Below are positions 34,767 to 46,528 of a stretch of 64,000 nucleotides of DNA, one piece after another; the stretch's first letter is position 1, and every line of letters starts with the position of its first letter. This DNA is from Beta vulgaris subsp. vulgaris (Eukaryota > Streptophyta > Magnoliopsida > Caryophyllales > Amaranthaceae), in assembly GCF_026745355.1 (NCBI RefSeq), contig NC_079202.1:29217099-29281098 (forward strand), given 5' to 3'. The notes below the pieces were generated by a model that saw nothing but the letters and a program-made list of their open reading frames with translations, searched no databases and had not been told where the DNA came from. A program made the position numbers and the translations under genes.

Positions 34767-35159
34767 ATGGCTGCAAATTTAGGAAACTACTTTAACCCTA
34801 TCGTCCTGACTGACGATGAAGACGACGACCATCATCCACCCATTGACCATAGGGAATATGAAGAACTGCATTGGATAATGCGTCGCATCTTGAGAAGACA
34901 TTATGCTAGGGATGATGAAGTCATCATAGAAATGGATCATGCTAGAGGTACTACCAGGGAAGACATATATGATGCATGTATGAGGGTGGAATCTGAACCT
35001 GAGGAAGACTTGGACACCATACCTACTAGGCAGTCTAAGATCAAGAGAAAATTCGTTGACTACTATGAGACTGACGAAGAGGACGAAGTTAGTGATGAAG
35101 ACTTTGTACCTCAACAATATAAGGAAGATAAGGATAAGGATGGCAGTGTAGTGCCATAG
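34767..35159 (+). CDS. Extra ORF upstream of gag in the chromovirus, 130 residues
   Basis: An uninterrupted frame from ATG to TAG encodes a hydrophilic protein. An acidic start (LTDDEDDDHHPPIDHREYEE) is followed by a basic patch (IMRRILRRHYARDDEV) and a second acidic region with a Lys/Arg stretch (RQSKIKRKFVDYYETDEEDE) that could act as a nuclear signal. I recognise no domain. It sits between primer site and gag, on the sense strand, and is intact although the neighbouring gag and pol are shifted. Chromoviruses usually start directly with gag, so this is unusual. It might be captured host sequence or an accessory Gag-like protein. Confidence 0.6.
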   Translation: MAANLGNYFNPIVLTDDEDDDHHPPIDHREYEELHWIMRRILRRHYARDDEVIIEMDHARGTTREDIYDACMRVESEPEEDLDTIPTRQSKIKRKFVDYYETDEEDEVSDEDFVPQQYKEDKDKDGSVVP

Positions 35160-35632
35160 TTAAACTATAGATATTTTTTTTTATATTATATAGACGTACA
35201 TAAGGTTTTAGTTAAAAGAGTAAGGTTGGGTATATGCCAACAAGACAAAGGTGTTTTATAGGAGTAGCATTTTAGGAAAAATATATATATATACTAGTGT
35301 GTTATTTTATTTCACATTTTTCTTTCTTTTCCTTCTATGGAAGAATAAAATTAGTTTGTTTATTCAAGGAGTAAGAATTTATTTTGGCACGTAATGGGAA
35401 TATTTTTTTTATTATTCATTATGTGATTTCAATTTTCTTGCTTAAATTCTATGACTATGAATTTATTTACGTGAACAACGTATGAATATTAGTGAACATT
35501 CCATGTTGAAACTTAGTGAAATTGTATGTTGAGCGATCTTTAGTGATCAAATCAAGTATTGTCTTGCTTAGATAACTATAAAAGTTTCTGGAACCTGAGT
35601 AGAGTTATATTACTTTCAGGTCCCGAAGTAGA

Positions 35633-36490
35633 ATGGCTAACAACACTGAACTAGCTGATGCTATTCGCCTCTTGGCGGAGAAACTGAACCAGGACAAGGT
35701 TGAACGTCCAGAGACTGCTGGAGAGATGTTTGAAAGACTGTCCAAAGTGAAACCACCTTACTTTAAGGGACAAGCTGACCCTACTTTCCTAGAAAACTGG
35801 ATTAGGGAATTTGAAAAGTTGTTTTGAGGTAGTAAATTGCCCTGCTGATATGAGAGTAGGACAAGCTGTTTTATACCTAAAGGATGAGGCTGACTTGTGG
35901 TGGAGAGAAAATGGGGCTAGATTGAGTGCTGCTGAGGGATTCAATTGGGAAGCCTTTGTGATTGTGCTGAGAGGAAAGTTTTACCCTGCCTTCATGAGAA
36001 AGCAGAAAGCCCAAGAGTTCATCAACCTTAGAATGGGTAGTATGACTATTTCTGAATACTATAGTAAGTTTATAACCCTGTCTAGGTTTGCACCTGAGGT
36101 GGTAGCTACTGAGGAGCTTAAGGCTCAGAGGTTCGAACAGGGTTGACTGATGAAATCCAGCTGGGATTAGGGGTGAGACCTTTACATCCTTAGATGTAGT
36201 GTATGGGAGAGCTTCTCATATTTATGGTTGCAATCGAGAAGAGATAAGAAGGCTGGAATAGTTGGTGAAAGAGAAAGGAGGTTAGTACTGGAGGAAACCA
36301 AGTAACTTTAAGAAAAACCGGAATGGAATGGGAATTTCAAGGAAGAACAACCAGGAATCCGTAGTCAGGGTAGACCTGAAGGGTTACCATTTAAGTGTGT
36401 GCACAAAAACCATCCTGGGAAGACTGTAAGGGAACCAGTGATCTGCGTTATTTCCAGAAGAAGGGTCAAAGAGGTATGAGTGCTACGCAA
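35633..36490 (+). pseudogene. gag of the chromovirus
   Basis: The frame starts at 35633 (MANNTELADAIRLLAEKLNQ) and shows FKGQADPTFLENWIREFEKL, then after a one-base shift near 35820 DLWWRENGARLS and RKQKAQEFINLRMGSMTISE. This is the retrotransposon Gag domain of plant chromoviruses. Two zinc-knuckle remnants follow at about 36390-36485 (KNHPGKDC and QKKGQRGMSA-like sequence in shifted frames). At least three frame breaks occur, and 36150-36640 is badly scrambled. Confidence 0.88.
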
Positions 36491-36648
36491 GCACGGAAAA
36501 GGTTAGATTCAGGGAAACGGTAATCAGGCTAGACCAGGGTCTAATCAAATAGGGAACCAGGGTCCAAGCCTGGAGGTCAGAATAACCAAGGGAACCATAG
36601 TAGGCCTGCTGCTAATGTAATCCTACCCAGAACAAACCTGCAGGAAAA

Positions 36649-37080
36649 GTGTTCGTGATGAGTCATAACGAGGCAGAGAGATCTGCGGATGTGGTAACTG
36701 GTAATTTCTCTATTAACTCAGTTTTCGTTAAAACGTTATTCGATTCGGGGGCTACTTATTCTTTTATTTCGCCTTCTGTTTTAAAGAGTCTGGGATTGGT
36801 GGAGTATGAGTCAATTGACTTGTCTGTTAGTATTCCTACTGGGGAAGTCGTTAAGTGTACTAAGTTGTTTAAGAACTTACCTTTGAAGATAGGAGGGAGT
36901 GTCTTTCCATCCGATTTGATCGAGTTTAACTTAGGAGATTTAGATGTGATTCTTGGGATGAACTGGTTGAGTCATTACAAGGCCAGGATCGATTGTGAAG
37001 TCCAGAAAGTAGTGTTGAGAAACCCTTCGGGAAAATTTACCTCATATAGACGATTTGGGAAACCTAAAAACTTTGGGTGA
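36649..37080 (+). pseudogene. Aspartic protease of the chromovirus
   Basis: An open block of 143 residues holds FSINSVFVKTLFDSGATYSF with the catalytic DSGA, and GDLDVILGMNWLSHYKARID, the typical end of plant gypsy proteases. The start of the true polyprotein lies upstream in a broken frame. The block is uninterrupted until the junction to RT, where the frame shifts near 37060. Confidence 0.9.
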
Positions 37081-38530
37081 TCTCTGCTCTGCAAGTGCAG
37101 AAGTTGATGAGAAAGGGGTGTGAGCTGTTTTTCTGTAGTGTGCAAGATGTGAGTAAAGAAGTCGAGTTAAAACTTGAGGATGTTCCAATAGTGAATGAGT
37201 TTATGGACGTATTTCCGAGTGAAATTTCAGGTATGCCGCCTGCAAGAGCTGTTGAGTTTACCATAGACTTAGTTCCTGGAACTGCACCTATATCTAAGGC
37301 ACCTTATAGAATGGCACCTCCTGAGATGAGTGAGTTAAAGAACAATTGCAAGAACTTTTGGATAAGGGTTATATCAGACCTAGTGCATCGCCTTGGGGAG
37401 CTCCTGTTTTGTTCGTGAAGAAAAAGGATGGGAGTATGAGGTTATGTATGACTATAGGGAGTTGAATAATGTTACCATAAAACAAGTACCCTTTGCCTAG
37501 AATAGATGACCTATTCGATCAATGAATGGAGCGAGTGTGTTCTCGAAGATTGACTTACGTTCAGGATATCATCAATTGAGGGTAGCTGATAAGGATGTAC
37601 CTAAGACTGCCTTTAGAACGCGTTATGGTCACTACGAGTTCACTGTAATGCCATTTGGGTTAACCAATGCTCCTGCTATATTTATGGATTTGATGAATAG
37701 AATCTTTCATGAGTTTTTAGATAAGTTCGTAGTGGTTTTCATCGATGACATTTTGTTTATTCGAGGAATGAAACCGAACATGATGAACATTTGAGGATTA
37801 TCTTGGAAACCTTGAGGAAGAACCAACTATATGCCAAGTTCTCTAAGTGTGAGTTTCGTTTGGAGAAAGTAGCATTCTTGGGTCATTTTGTGTCTAAGGA
37901 AGGAGTCTCTGTAGATCCTGCTAAGATTCAAGCTGTGAGTGAGTGGCCAACTCCAAAGAGTGTGACTGACATTAGAAGTTTCTTGGGTTTAGCTGGCTAT
38001 TATAGGAGATTTGTGAGGGATTTCTCAAGATAGCAGGACCTATGATAATTTAATGAAAAAGGAGTCCAAGTTTGAGTGGAATGAGAAGTGTGAGGAAGCT
38101 TTCCAGATCTTGAAGGATCGTTTAACCACTGCACCTGTCTTAACCCTACCTGATGGGAATGAGGGATTTGAGGTCTATAGTGATGCTTCAAGAATGGTTT
38201 GGGTTGTGTGTTTGCAACAGAATGGTAAGGTAATAGCTTATGCTCGCGTCAATGAAACCTTATGAGGCTAATTACCCTACCCATGATCTAGAGTTAGCTG
38301 CCATAGTTTGCATTGAAGATTTGGAGACATTATCTTTATGGGGCAACTTGCAAGATATTACAGACCATAAGAGCTTGAATACATATTTACCCAAAAAGAC
38401 TTGAATATGAGGCAAAAGATGGCTAGAGTTGATTAAGGATTATGATCTAGACATCCAGTATCATGAGGGAAAGCAAATGTGGTTGCTGACGCCTTGAGTG
38501 GAAATCGAGTCATAGCTTGAGTGCTTTGAT
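37081..38530 (+). pseudogene. Reverse transcriptase and RNase H of the chromovirus
   Basis: RT is read in pieces: [34 protein letters not shown] (37077-37418), [21 protein letters not shown]-type motif ([10 protein letters not shown]) and the catalytic [10 protein letters not shown] (37522-37794), then [16 protein letters not shown] and [16 protein letters not shown] (37791-38033). RNase H follows with FEVYSDAS near 38167-38190 and a shifted tail to about 38500. At least six one-base shifts break a sequence that otherwise has very few stops. Confidence 0.92.
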
Positions 38531-38779
38531 AGTCCCTGAGGAGTTGTGTAGAGATATGCAAAGGTTGAACCTAGAAATTTTAAATCCTGGGGAAAGTGAG
38601 GCTAGACTCAGTAATCTTTCTTTGGGAGTGTCAGTTTTCGATGAGATCTTGAGGGTCAAGTTGGGGATGAGCATCTAGATAAGATAAAGAGAAAATGAAG
38701 CAAGGTAAGGAAGTAGACTTCAAGATTCATGATGATGGGAGTCTAAGGTTTAAAGGAGGTGGTGTGTACCACAGAATGT

Positions 38780-39783
38780 AACGACTAAAGAGACGTCTTA
38801 TGGATGAGGGCATAAACTCCTATTCTGTGCACCCTGGGGGTGACAAACTGTATAAGGATCTTAAGGTGATTTATTGGTGGCCGAACATGAAGCGAGAGGT
38901 AGCTGAGTATGTGTCTAAGTGTCTAACCTGTCAGAAAGTGAAGATAGACCATAAGAGGCCCATGGGGAAAGTCCAACCACTAGAGGTTCCTGGATGGAAG
39001 TGGGATTCGATTTCTATGGACTTTGTGACTGCCTTACCCAAGTCGAGGAGTGGAAATGATACCATTTGGGTTATAGTGGATAGACTGACCAAGTCCGCTG
39101 TTTTCATACCTATTAAGGAGACATGGAAGAAGAAGCAACTCGCTACAACCTATATCAAGCATGTAGTGAGGTTGCACGGAGTTCCAAAGGACATTATTTC
39201 GGACGTGACTCTAGATTTCTATCAATTTTGGAAAAGGTCCAATCAAACCTTGGGACAACATTAAAGATGAGTACCGCCTTTCACCCTGCGACCGATGGTC
39301 AGACTGAGAGGACTAACCAAACTATGGAGAATGTTGCGAGCTTGTGCTATAGATTTTCAAGGAAGTTGGGAGGACCAATTAGATTTGATTGAGTTCTCTT
39401 ACAACAATAGTTACCATGCGAGTATTAAGATGGCACCTTTTGAGGCGTTATATGGACGGAAGTGTAGAAGTCCCATTTGCTGGAATGACTATAGTGAGAA
39501 TGTAGTTTTGGGGACAGAATTCATTGAGGAGACCGTCAAGAACGTTAGATTGATTCAGGCTCGAATTCAAGCTGCGCAAGATAGGCAGAAGAGTTATGCA
39601 GACTTAAAACGGCGCGAAGATGAGTTCGCTGTAGGTGATAAAGTATTCCTGAAAGTATCACCCACCAAAGGCGTTATGAGATTTGGGAAAAAGGGCAAGC
39701 TGAGTGCTAAATATGTAGGCCCATATGAGATTTTGGAGCGCATTGGGAAAGTAGCTTATAGATTGGCTTGCCAATGGATTTGA
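38780..39783 (+). pseudogene. Integrase of the chromovirus
   Basis: The HHCC zinc site is visible as HPGGDKLYKDL, YWWPNMKREVAEYV and KCLTCQKVK (38800-38960). The core has SMDFVTALPKS and WVIVDRLTKSAVFIP. A one-base shift near 39205 falls in the ISD-RDSRF motif, and the third catalytic residue is in TDGQTERTNQ (39290-39320). The C-terminal GPY module is KYVGPYEILERIGKVAYRL near 39710-39765. It inserts element cDNA into chromatin. Confidence 0.92.
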
Positions 39784-39869
39784 GAAAGATGCATGATGTG
39801 TTTCATATATCCCAATTGAAGCGCTATATCCCTGATGAGCGCCATGTGTTAGAGCCTGAACGAGTCAGA

Positions 39870-40081
39870 TAGATAGTAGCCTCACTTATGAGGAAAGACC
39901 TGTCAAGATTCTCGACAGGAAAGTGCGTAGTACGCGTAACAAGGATGTTCATATTGTCAAAGTTCTTTGGTCTAACCACGAGTCAGAAGAGGCAACGTGG
40001 GAAGCCGAAGAGGATATGAAGAAAAAGTATCCAGACCTATTCCTTGAGGTGAGTTACGAGGGCGTAACTCGTTTTCTTTAA
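39870..40081 (+). pseudogene. Chromodomain at the integrase C-terminus
   Basis: After another frameshift the tail reads YEERPVKILDRKVRSTRNKD, IVKVLWSNHESEEATWEAEE and ends in a TAA after about 70 residues. The spaced aromatic residues and the VLW-(x)n-ATWE pattern are those of chromovirus chromodomains, which guide insertion to heterochromatin in this family. Confidence 0.85.
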
Positions 40082-40339
40082 GGGGGGTAGAATGCGATAA
40101 ATTTCGCGTTTTTGTCTATTTTTATGAGATTTTCATGATATGTATGCCTATGTTGGGCAATTTGCACATGTTAGTGCAAAAGAAGTAGAGTCTCCGCATA
40201 AGAAAAGTGTTCATAAGTAACACAAGTGTTTTAAAAATGGGAAAGTGCACGAGAGCACTACCTTTTCTCCAAAAGTTTTCGAAATGTTAGTTCAAACTTT
40301 TGAAAGTACGAGGGTTTTGTGTTAAGTTTCGGGACGAAA

Positions 40340-40359
40340 CTTCTTTTAAGGGGGTAGAC
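40340..40359 (+). promoter_or_regulatory. Polypurine tract before the 3' LTR
   Basis: AAGGGGGTAGAC lies directly before the LTR start. The same AAGGGGGGTAGAATG occurs near 40081, just after the coding end. The tract near 40349-40359 is the likely plus-strand primer. Confidence 0.7.
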
Positions 40360-42833
40360 TGTAATCCCCCACATTTTTAAAGGATTTTCATAAATATATT
40401 AAGTATTTATGTATTATATTTAAATCCAAATGAGTTTGGAAAATGATTTGACTTTTAAAAAGGGTTGACTATTTTAAAAGTCAACTAAAAATATTTTCTT
40501 AGCTTAATAAAATTTGTAATATTTTAATTAAGCGTGTTTTAAATAAGAGTTTAATTATTAAAAGCACATTTGAAAAGAAAACTTAATGGAATCGAAAGCC
40601 CAAAAGTAATAAAAAGGGAAAGGATATTTGATGACTAAAGTCCTAATAAGCCCATCTTGTTAGTCATCAAAGTTTTAATTATTGAAATTCTTTTCCTAAG
40701 CCCAATAGGATTAGCCTATTTAAATATCCTAAAAACCCAAATATTTTGCCCTACACTTTATTTTCTCTCTCCTCCCTTGCACGTGATTTCCGATTCTCTC
40801 TCTCACTCGACATTTTCTCTCTCCTCTTCCTCTTGAGCGTGAGTTCATATTTCTCTCAAAAATCGTTTCTTCTTCGCTAAGTAACGTTTCTTGTTGAACA
40901 AGAAACGTCACAATAATTTCTTGAAGCCAAAACCTGCTGCCGCCCCTCCTTGCTGCTGTCACAGCGCCGGCGCTGCTCTTCCTCCTTTTTTTGGTTGTTT
41001 TCTTTACTTCTCCTTTAAGATTCCATTAAAGTCCTAATTTTTATTGTTATTTTATTTCTATTTACATGATTATAGTTGATTATTATTTATTATGAAAATT
41101 ATTTCGGTTTCATATGATAAAAGAAAAATTTCAGATTTATTATTTTTAGTTTTAATCATGAAAGATGTGATTTTTAGGGTTTTAAATCACTAGAAATCGT
41201 ATATTTAAAGTATGAATATGAATTTTGATTGGAATACGATTTTTATATGCATTTAAAATATTTTCAGAAGGTTTAGAAAATTTTATAATGCTGGAAATTC
41301 AGAAAGTTAGTATTTTAAGGTTTTTAATGGTTTTTAATCACTAGAATAGTTGATCTATACTAGGGATTAAAAATAACGAGAGTTTAAATTATAAAAACGA
41401 TTTTTAAAAGTTTAAAAGGGTTTGGGACGTTTTAAAGTTGCTGTATTTTTTTTAGTTCAAGTATTTACTTGATTATTTATTTTCTAGGCGGAGATTACAT
41501 TGTAGGGGACTTTTAGAGCATAAAAGTGGCCTACCGTTGCGTTTATACAAGGTACGTACATAGTCTACGTGCTATATGGTTTAGAAACATGCCTTAGGGA
41601 TGTTTTTATTTATTAGTATCATGTATAGGACCTTGTTTCATGTATATGATTTACTATAATTGCTTTACATGTTACTTGCCTTGTGCTACATGTAAACTGA
41701 GAATATTATGGGTATGACTTGTTTGTATGGAAGTTTGATGCAAACAATAATTTCAGTTTTGGTATTAATTCGTAAGTGGATTAATTTAAGTAAGTTGAAA
41801 TCATGTGTTACATAGATTTCTTGGAGATTATTAATTTATCTTATAAGAACCGTGGATCTTATTTGGTAAGTATGGATTATACCTATATAAAGGTACGGAG
41901 TTTTGTTGGCTAGGTTCAACAAAGGATAAAAAGAAATAAAAGGAGTCTTGATTGATAAGTTATGAATCACTTGTTAATTCAAAGATAAAAAGAATGTTGT
42001 TATGATTATGTGATTATTGAATTATGTGTTATTTGGTTGTTGTTGTAACACAAGTAATAATTATATTTAACGTAAAGTGAAACGAGAATAAGTTATAGAC
42101 TTTAGACTGGTGCACGTCTAGAGTTGGACACTAAGGGTTGGGGTACATAGTCCGCCTGATATGTATCTTCGAGGGTTGGATTGATCACCATCCTCTTTAG
42201 TTCAAAGGTTCCTCGATATCGTAGGTCATTCTGGTTTACGGAGTCATGACCGTATTTCCTATTTTTGGTGGTCAACTCGTCCAATAACTATTCCATTAAA
42301 GTAATAAAAGTTGGTAGTTAGTTCAGTAAGTTGTCTGTAGAGTATTATTTACTTATGTTGTTATTTATTCCTACGAGTTATGTTGTAGTATCATGCTTAG
42401 GATTATTTGTGTCTGATATGTAGTACTCAGCTTTGCTGATTACGTGCTTGTCTGTGTTTGTGATCATGGCTTTGCCTATTGATCCTGTGGTGATCCTTCG
42501 GGGAGCAGAGTCAAGAAAGCATTGACATTACAGGTTCGAAGATGCATACCATTGAGAAATCTGAAATGGAGAGGCTTTGTGACATTAGTCATATTTAAGT
42601 TGTTTCTAGGAATTTATATTTCAAACATTAGCTTTAAGTTGGTGTGTTTCAGTTCAAACATTGTTTGACTCTTATTTCGTAAGTTTAATAAAGTTGGTTT
42701 TGTTTTAGTAAGTTTTCCGCTGCAAAATTCTGAGTAAGCCGAAACGTTATCACACGGGCGATAATGCCTGGGTAATTCTCTAGATTTGTTATAAAAGTAT
42801 TTTCTAGAAAGAGAGAATTATCAGGGTGTTACA
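40360..42833 (+). repeat. 3' LTR of the chromovirus
   Basis: It starts TGTAATCCCCCACA and ends TCAGGGTGTTACA, 2,474 bp against 2,477 bp for the 5' copy. The same landmarks are present in the same order. TCCTC follows at 42834. Confidence 0.94.
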
Positions 42834-43476
42834 TCCTCTCACCAAAGGCCTTTGTAGAAAAATGGTGTTGGAGTCAGCACAAGGAATGGGTTTAAAGCCT
42901 ATTGGTTAGTGAATTGTGATGGATACCCTTCTAAAGAATTCCTAAGTTCAAAGGGTCAAACGAAATCACAAAACAACTCAAGTTATTGTGTACTACTACC
43001 ATTCCTATTTATAAAAGTGATGTAGTATTTTGTTTTAATTTACTGTTATATGTGTAAGGTTGAGCATAAGCTCTTAATAAGTTCATATTCTTATTTGAGG
43101 TGGTTTGTGACAGTACAAACTTGATGAACTTACCTATGTGAATGTGGGGGTTACGCCCAATCCCCTATGAGAGTCCAAAGGATTAGGCTCTCTAGAGCAT
43201 TCACGAGAATCCAGGCTAATTGTGGGGCACCTATATTATATTTGCGAGAACGTATCTTGATTTGAAAAAGGTTGAGTACGCAACTATGTTTTGCGAACAT
43301 CGTGAAAGGTTCAAAGAGAAATCTACCTCTTACGACAGTAAGAACTATTTGTATGCACTGAGTGTCAATTCAAGTCCATAAGAAATTGATACTTCAAAAC
43401 TCAGTATCTATTGCCCAAATCATCTGTTTTGAGCCCAGTTTTTTCCTGTTTTCTTCTTTTGAATCATGTGGGAGAT
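42834..43476 (+). pseudogene. 3' tail of the inner copia element
   Basis: Right after the TCCTC duplication the copia frame resumes as LTKGLCRKMVLESAQGMGLK and ends at a TAG, the normal C-terminus of plant copia RNase H. A noncoding tail of about 550 bp follows, ending in GTGGGAGAT before the LTR. Confidence 0.85.
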
Positions 43477-44196
43477 TGTTGGAGTTTATCATGTTTTTGC
43501 TTCAAAAGAAGTGAACAGTCAATGTGAGTCTCTTGAAGTCCCTTGTCCCACATTGGAAATATAATAGAGAGGGGAAAGGTTTATAACCTTTGCACTTCCA
43601 CTACTCTTTGAGTTGAGTAGCAATGAGGATTTTAGTAGGCTTGTGGTGATGTGTGGTTACCACACGCGCGCGCCCGCCCGGTCCGGGCCAGGGCCAGGGC
43701 CATAGGCCTTGGGCTTTGGGGAATAAACTTAACTTAACTAAAGTTTTGGGTCAAAAATCTGTTAGTTTTTGACCGTTTTTTGCCAGTAATTAAGTTACCG
43801 TTTTTTCCCCTGATTTCCTCCCTTAAGTGTGTCGTTATTTCCTAATTACGTGCCATTATCTCCTCCCACTAAGTGTCTATTGGTAACCACGTTTTTCCCC
43901 ACTTTCTGGTTTTATTCTTCTATAAATACCGAGGTTACTGTTCTCATTAAACACACAAAATCATAAACACTTTCTTCTTCCTCTCTCTAAATTCTCTTTC
44001 TGGGCAATATTCAAGATCGTTTTCAATCTGTTTTTCCATCTACACTGGAAACGCAGAGACCGTGTACCCCTGGAGGTTGATTGCTATGAGGCCGTGTGTT
44101 GTAGCGGGGCAAATTCAACTTTAGGGCAGTGAATTATTCACGCCACGGTTTTCCAGATAAGTTAAATTTATGTTCATAGTGGTTTTAGTTCCTACA
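43477..44196 (+). repeat. LTR of type 2 (3' LTR of the inner copia)
   Basis: It starts TGTTGGAGTTTATC and ends AGTTCCTACA. It shares with the type 1 LTRs the central stretch GGGCTTTGGGGAATAAACTT and AACTTAACTAAAGTTTTGG, but the 5' and 3' parts are different. A TATA-like TTCTATAAATACCGAGG lies near 43918. No second copy is found in the window. Confidence 0.8.
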
Positions 44197-44339
44197 TTTG
44201 CATCTGTGCCTTCTTGTTCTTCTCCTGCTGATTGATTTATCTACTTGTTCTACGCATGATGTTGTTCTACGTACTAGTGTTACTCCTGCTGATTTGACTT
44301 TGAGTAGTAGTTTAGTTGACATGCATGCTAGTAGTTCTT

Positions 44340-45965
44340 CTGTGTAGATGAGCCTAGGAGAAGTAAAAGACCTAGAGTAGCAAAAGACTTTGGTTCTGAT
44401 TTTGTTACTGCTTTTCTATCTGAAAGTTCTTGTGTTGACTTGTTGAGTGATGAACTAGTTTATGCTTTCATGATAGAAGAGGACCCAAAGACCTTTGAAG
44501 CAATGAGATCTGTGGATGCAGTTTTTGGAAAAGGCCATTAAGAGCGAGTTAGATTCCATAGTGTCTAACTCTACTTGGGAGTTAACTGACTTACCTAAGG
44601 GATCAAAGACCATAGATAGTAAATGGATCTTTAAAAAGAATTGAGACCTGATGGAACTATTGAGAGGTTTAAAGCTAGGCTTGTCATCAGGGGTTCACTC
44701 AGAGGAAAGGACTAGATTACTTTGACACTTATTCTCTGTGACTAAGATAGCCACCATTAGGACCCTGCTGCTCTTGCTGCTATTCATGACTTAGTTATAC
44801 ATCAGATGGATGTTAAGACTGCTTTCCTGAATGGTGACTTAGAGGAGGAGATTTACATGTCTCAACCTGAGGGTTTCGTGGTGCTAGGTCAAGAAGATAA
44901 AGTGTGCAAGTTGAGGAAGTCCTTATATGGTCTCAAACAAGCACCAAAACAATGGTATGAAAAATTTGATAGTATGTTGTGTCAAATGGTTTCATTGTAA
45001 ACAACTCTGATTCTTGTGTTTATTCAAAATTGATAGGATCAGATTGTTGTATTATATGTCTTTATGTGGATGACATGCTGATTTTTGGTAACAACTTAAA
45101 GGTGGTTAATGATACTAAACTTTTTCTGTCTTCAAAATTTGAGATGAAAGATTTGGGAGAAGCTGATGTGATTTTAGGAGTCAGACTTAAGAGAGTCTCC
45201 GGTCGCATTTCCCTTAGTCAGTCTCATTATGTGGAAAAGGTGCTTAAAAAGTTTAATTCCTTTGATGTTGTTCCAGTGAGTTCTCCCTATGATTCTAGTA
45301 TTCATTTGACCAAGAACTTAGGTGAAAGTGTCTCTCAAAGTGAATATGCGAAAATCATAGGTAGTTTGATGTACCTCATGAACTGTACTCGACCTGACAT
45401 AGCTTATGCAGTGAGTAGACTTAGTAGATATACCCTAACCCTAGTAATGAACACTGGAGTGCTCTTCATCGTCTTCTAGATACCTAAAAGGAACTGTTGA
45501 TTTTTGTTTGCATATCTAAATTTCCTGCTGTTCTTGAAGGATTTTGTGATGCAAATGGGTATCTGGCAATGATGAGATTAGTTCAACTAGTGGGTATGTG
45601 TTTACCCTTGGTGGTCGTGGAAGTCTTCGAAGCAGACTTGTATAGCACGTTCCACCATGGAGTCTGAGTTCATTGCCCTCGAGTTGGCAGGGCAAGAAGC
45701 TGAATGGTTGAGAAACTTGTTGTCTGATGTTCCTTTATGGGGGGACAGGCTGCACCTGTCTCTCTTCATTTTGATTCTCAAGCAGCCATTGGTGTTGCTA
45801 AGAACAGTGTCTACAATGGTAAGAAGAACACATACGGATCAGACATGGAGTCGTCAAACAACTCCTGAAAAATGGGGTGATTTCTTTGGACTATGTGAGG
45901 TCCGAAAGAAATCTTGCAGACCCCTTTACTAAGGGGTTATCTAGGAGAGTTGTCCTAGAGTCGTC
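44340..45965 (+). pseudogene. Reverse transcriptase and RNase H of the outer copia
   Basis: The frame enters in the middle of pol (DEPRRSKRPRVAKDF, then TWELTDLPKGSKTIDSKWIF near 44575). RT is best preserved at 44806-45479: [36 protein letters not shown] and the catalytic LYVDDMLIFG. RNase H follows in shifted frames ([20 protein letters not shown]) and ends near 45965 (RGMGLKPIS-type end). Frameshifts near 44640, 44985 and 45480 break it. Gag, protease and integrase of this element are missing. Confidence 0.9.
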
Positions 45966-46528
45966 GAGGGGATGGGGCTAAAGCCCATTAGTTGAGATTT
46001 TAAGGTGGATACCCGTTTAGGTCAAACGAAGCCATAAAATCTTAACTTGCACTACATTCCCATCCTATGACACATGGTAGTGCTTTTTACCCATAGCCTA
46101 TTGGTGGTGCTACTGAGATGCACTTGATGGATCTACATTGAGAGGTTGAGCTTTTGCTCTTAATAGTTCTATATCCCATCGGGGTGGTGTTATTGAGAAA
46201 CACTTGATGGACTACCTACGTAAGTGTGGAGGTTAAGCCGCCTTCTATGAAAGACTGGGCTGTCTTTCTAGAGCACTTATTAGACCCAAGGAATGCGCAT
46301 GGCTATAAAGCGCTTGTGATGTATCGCGGAGATTGCACGATCTTAAGGTAGGTATGTGTTGTGGGGGTCTCAACGGAACTCTTGGAGTTCAAGAGAATTC
46401 ACTCACTAGATAGTAAGTTGTTGCCTCATTTCACTATGCATCAATTCAAATCGAAAGATATTGGTGCTTAAGTACTTTCCTTTCCTTACCCAGGAATTTC
46501 TTTTGCTTTTCGAGCCTTTGTGGGGGAT
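45966..46528 (+). other. 3' noncoding tail of the outer copia
   Basis: The tail resembles in layout the one at 42900-43476 (AACTTNATGGA, TCTAGAGCA words). It ends with the purine tract TGTGGGGGAT directly before the 3' LTR. Confidence 0.6.

Larger units (their letters stand above)
31583..42833 (+). mobile_element. Ty3/gypsy chromovirus (Tekay/Del-like), youngest insertion in the nest
   Basis: It has two LTRs of about 2,475 bp, a primer site, an extra ORF, gag, protease, RT, RNase H, integrase and a C-terminal chromodomain, in that order. RT before integrase marks Ty3/gypsy and the chromodomain marks a chromovirus. The long LTRs and the Gag type suggest the Tekay/Del clade. The 5-bp duplications are exact. 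Frames are broken by one-base shifts rather than by many stops, so the insertion is recent or the sequence has indel errors. Confidence 0.93.
28008..43476 (+). mobile_element. Inner Ty1/copia body (LTR type 2 family), split by a gypsy element
   Basis: The segment comprises a 27-bp leader, gag, protease, integrase, RT and RNase H up to 31582. It resumes at 42834 after the gypsy insertion and runs to the purine tract before 43477. Its 3' LTR is the type 2 LTR at 43477-44196, which differs from the type 1 LTR at its 5' side. The 5' type 2 LTR and primer site are absent. Either a deletion joined the outer LTR to this body or the element is a recombinant. Confidence 0.7.
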
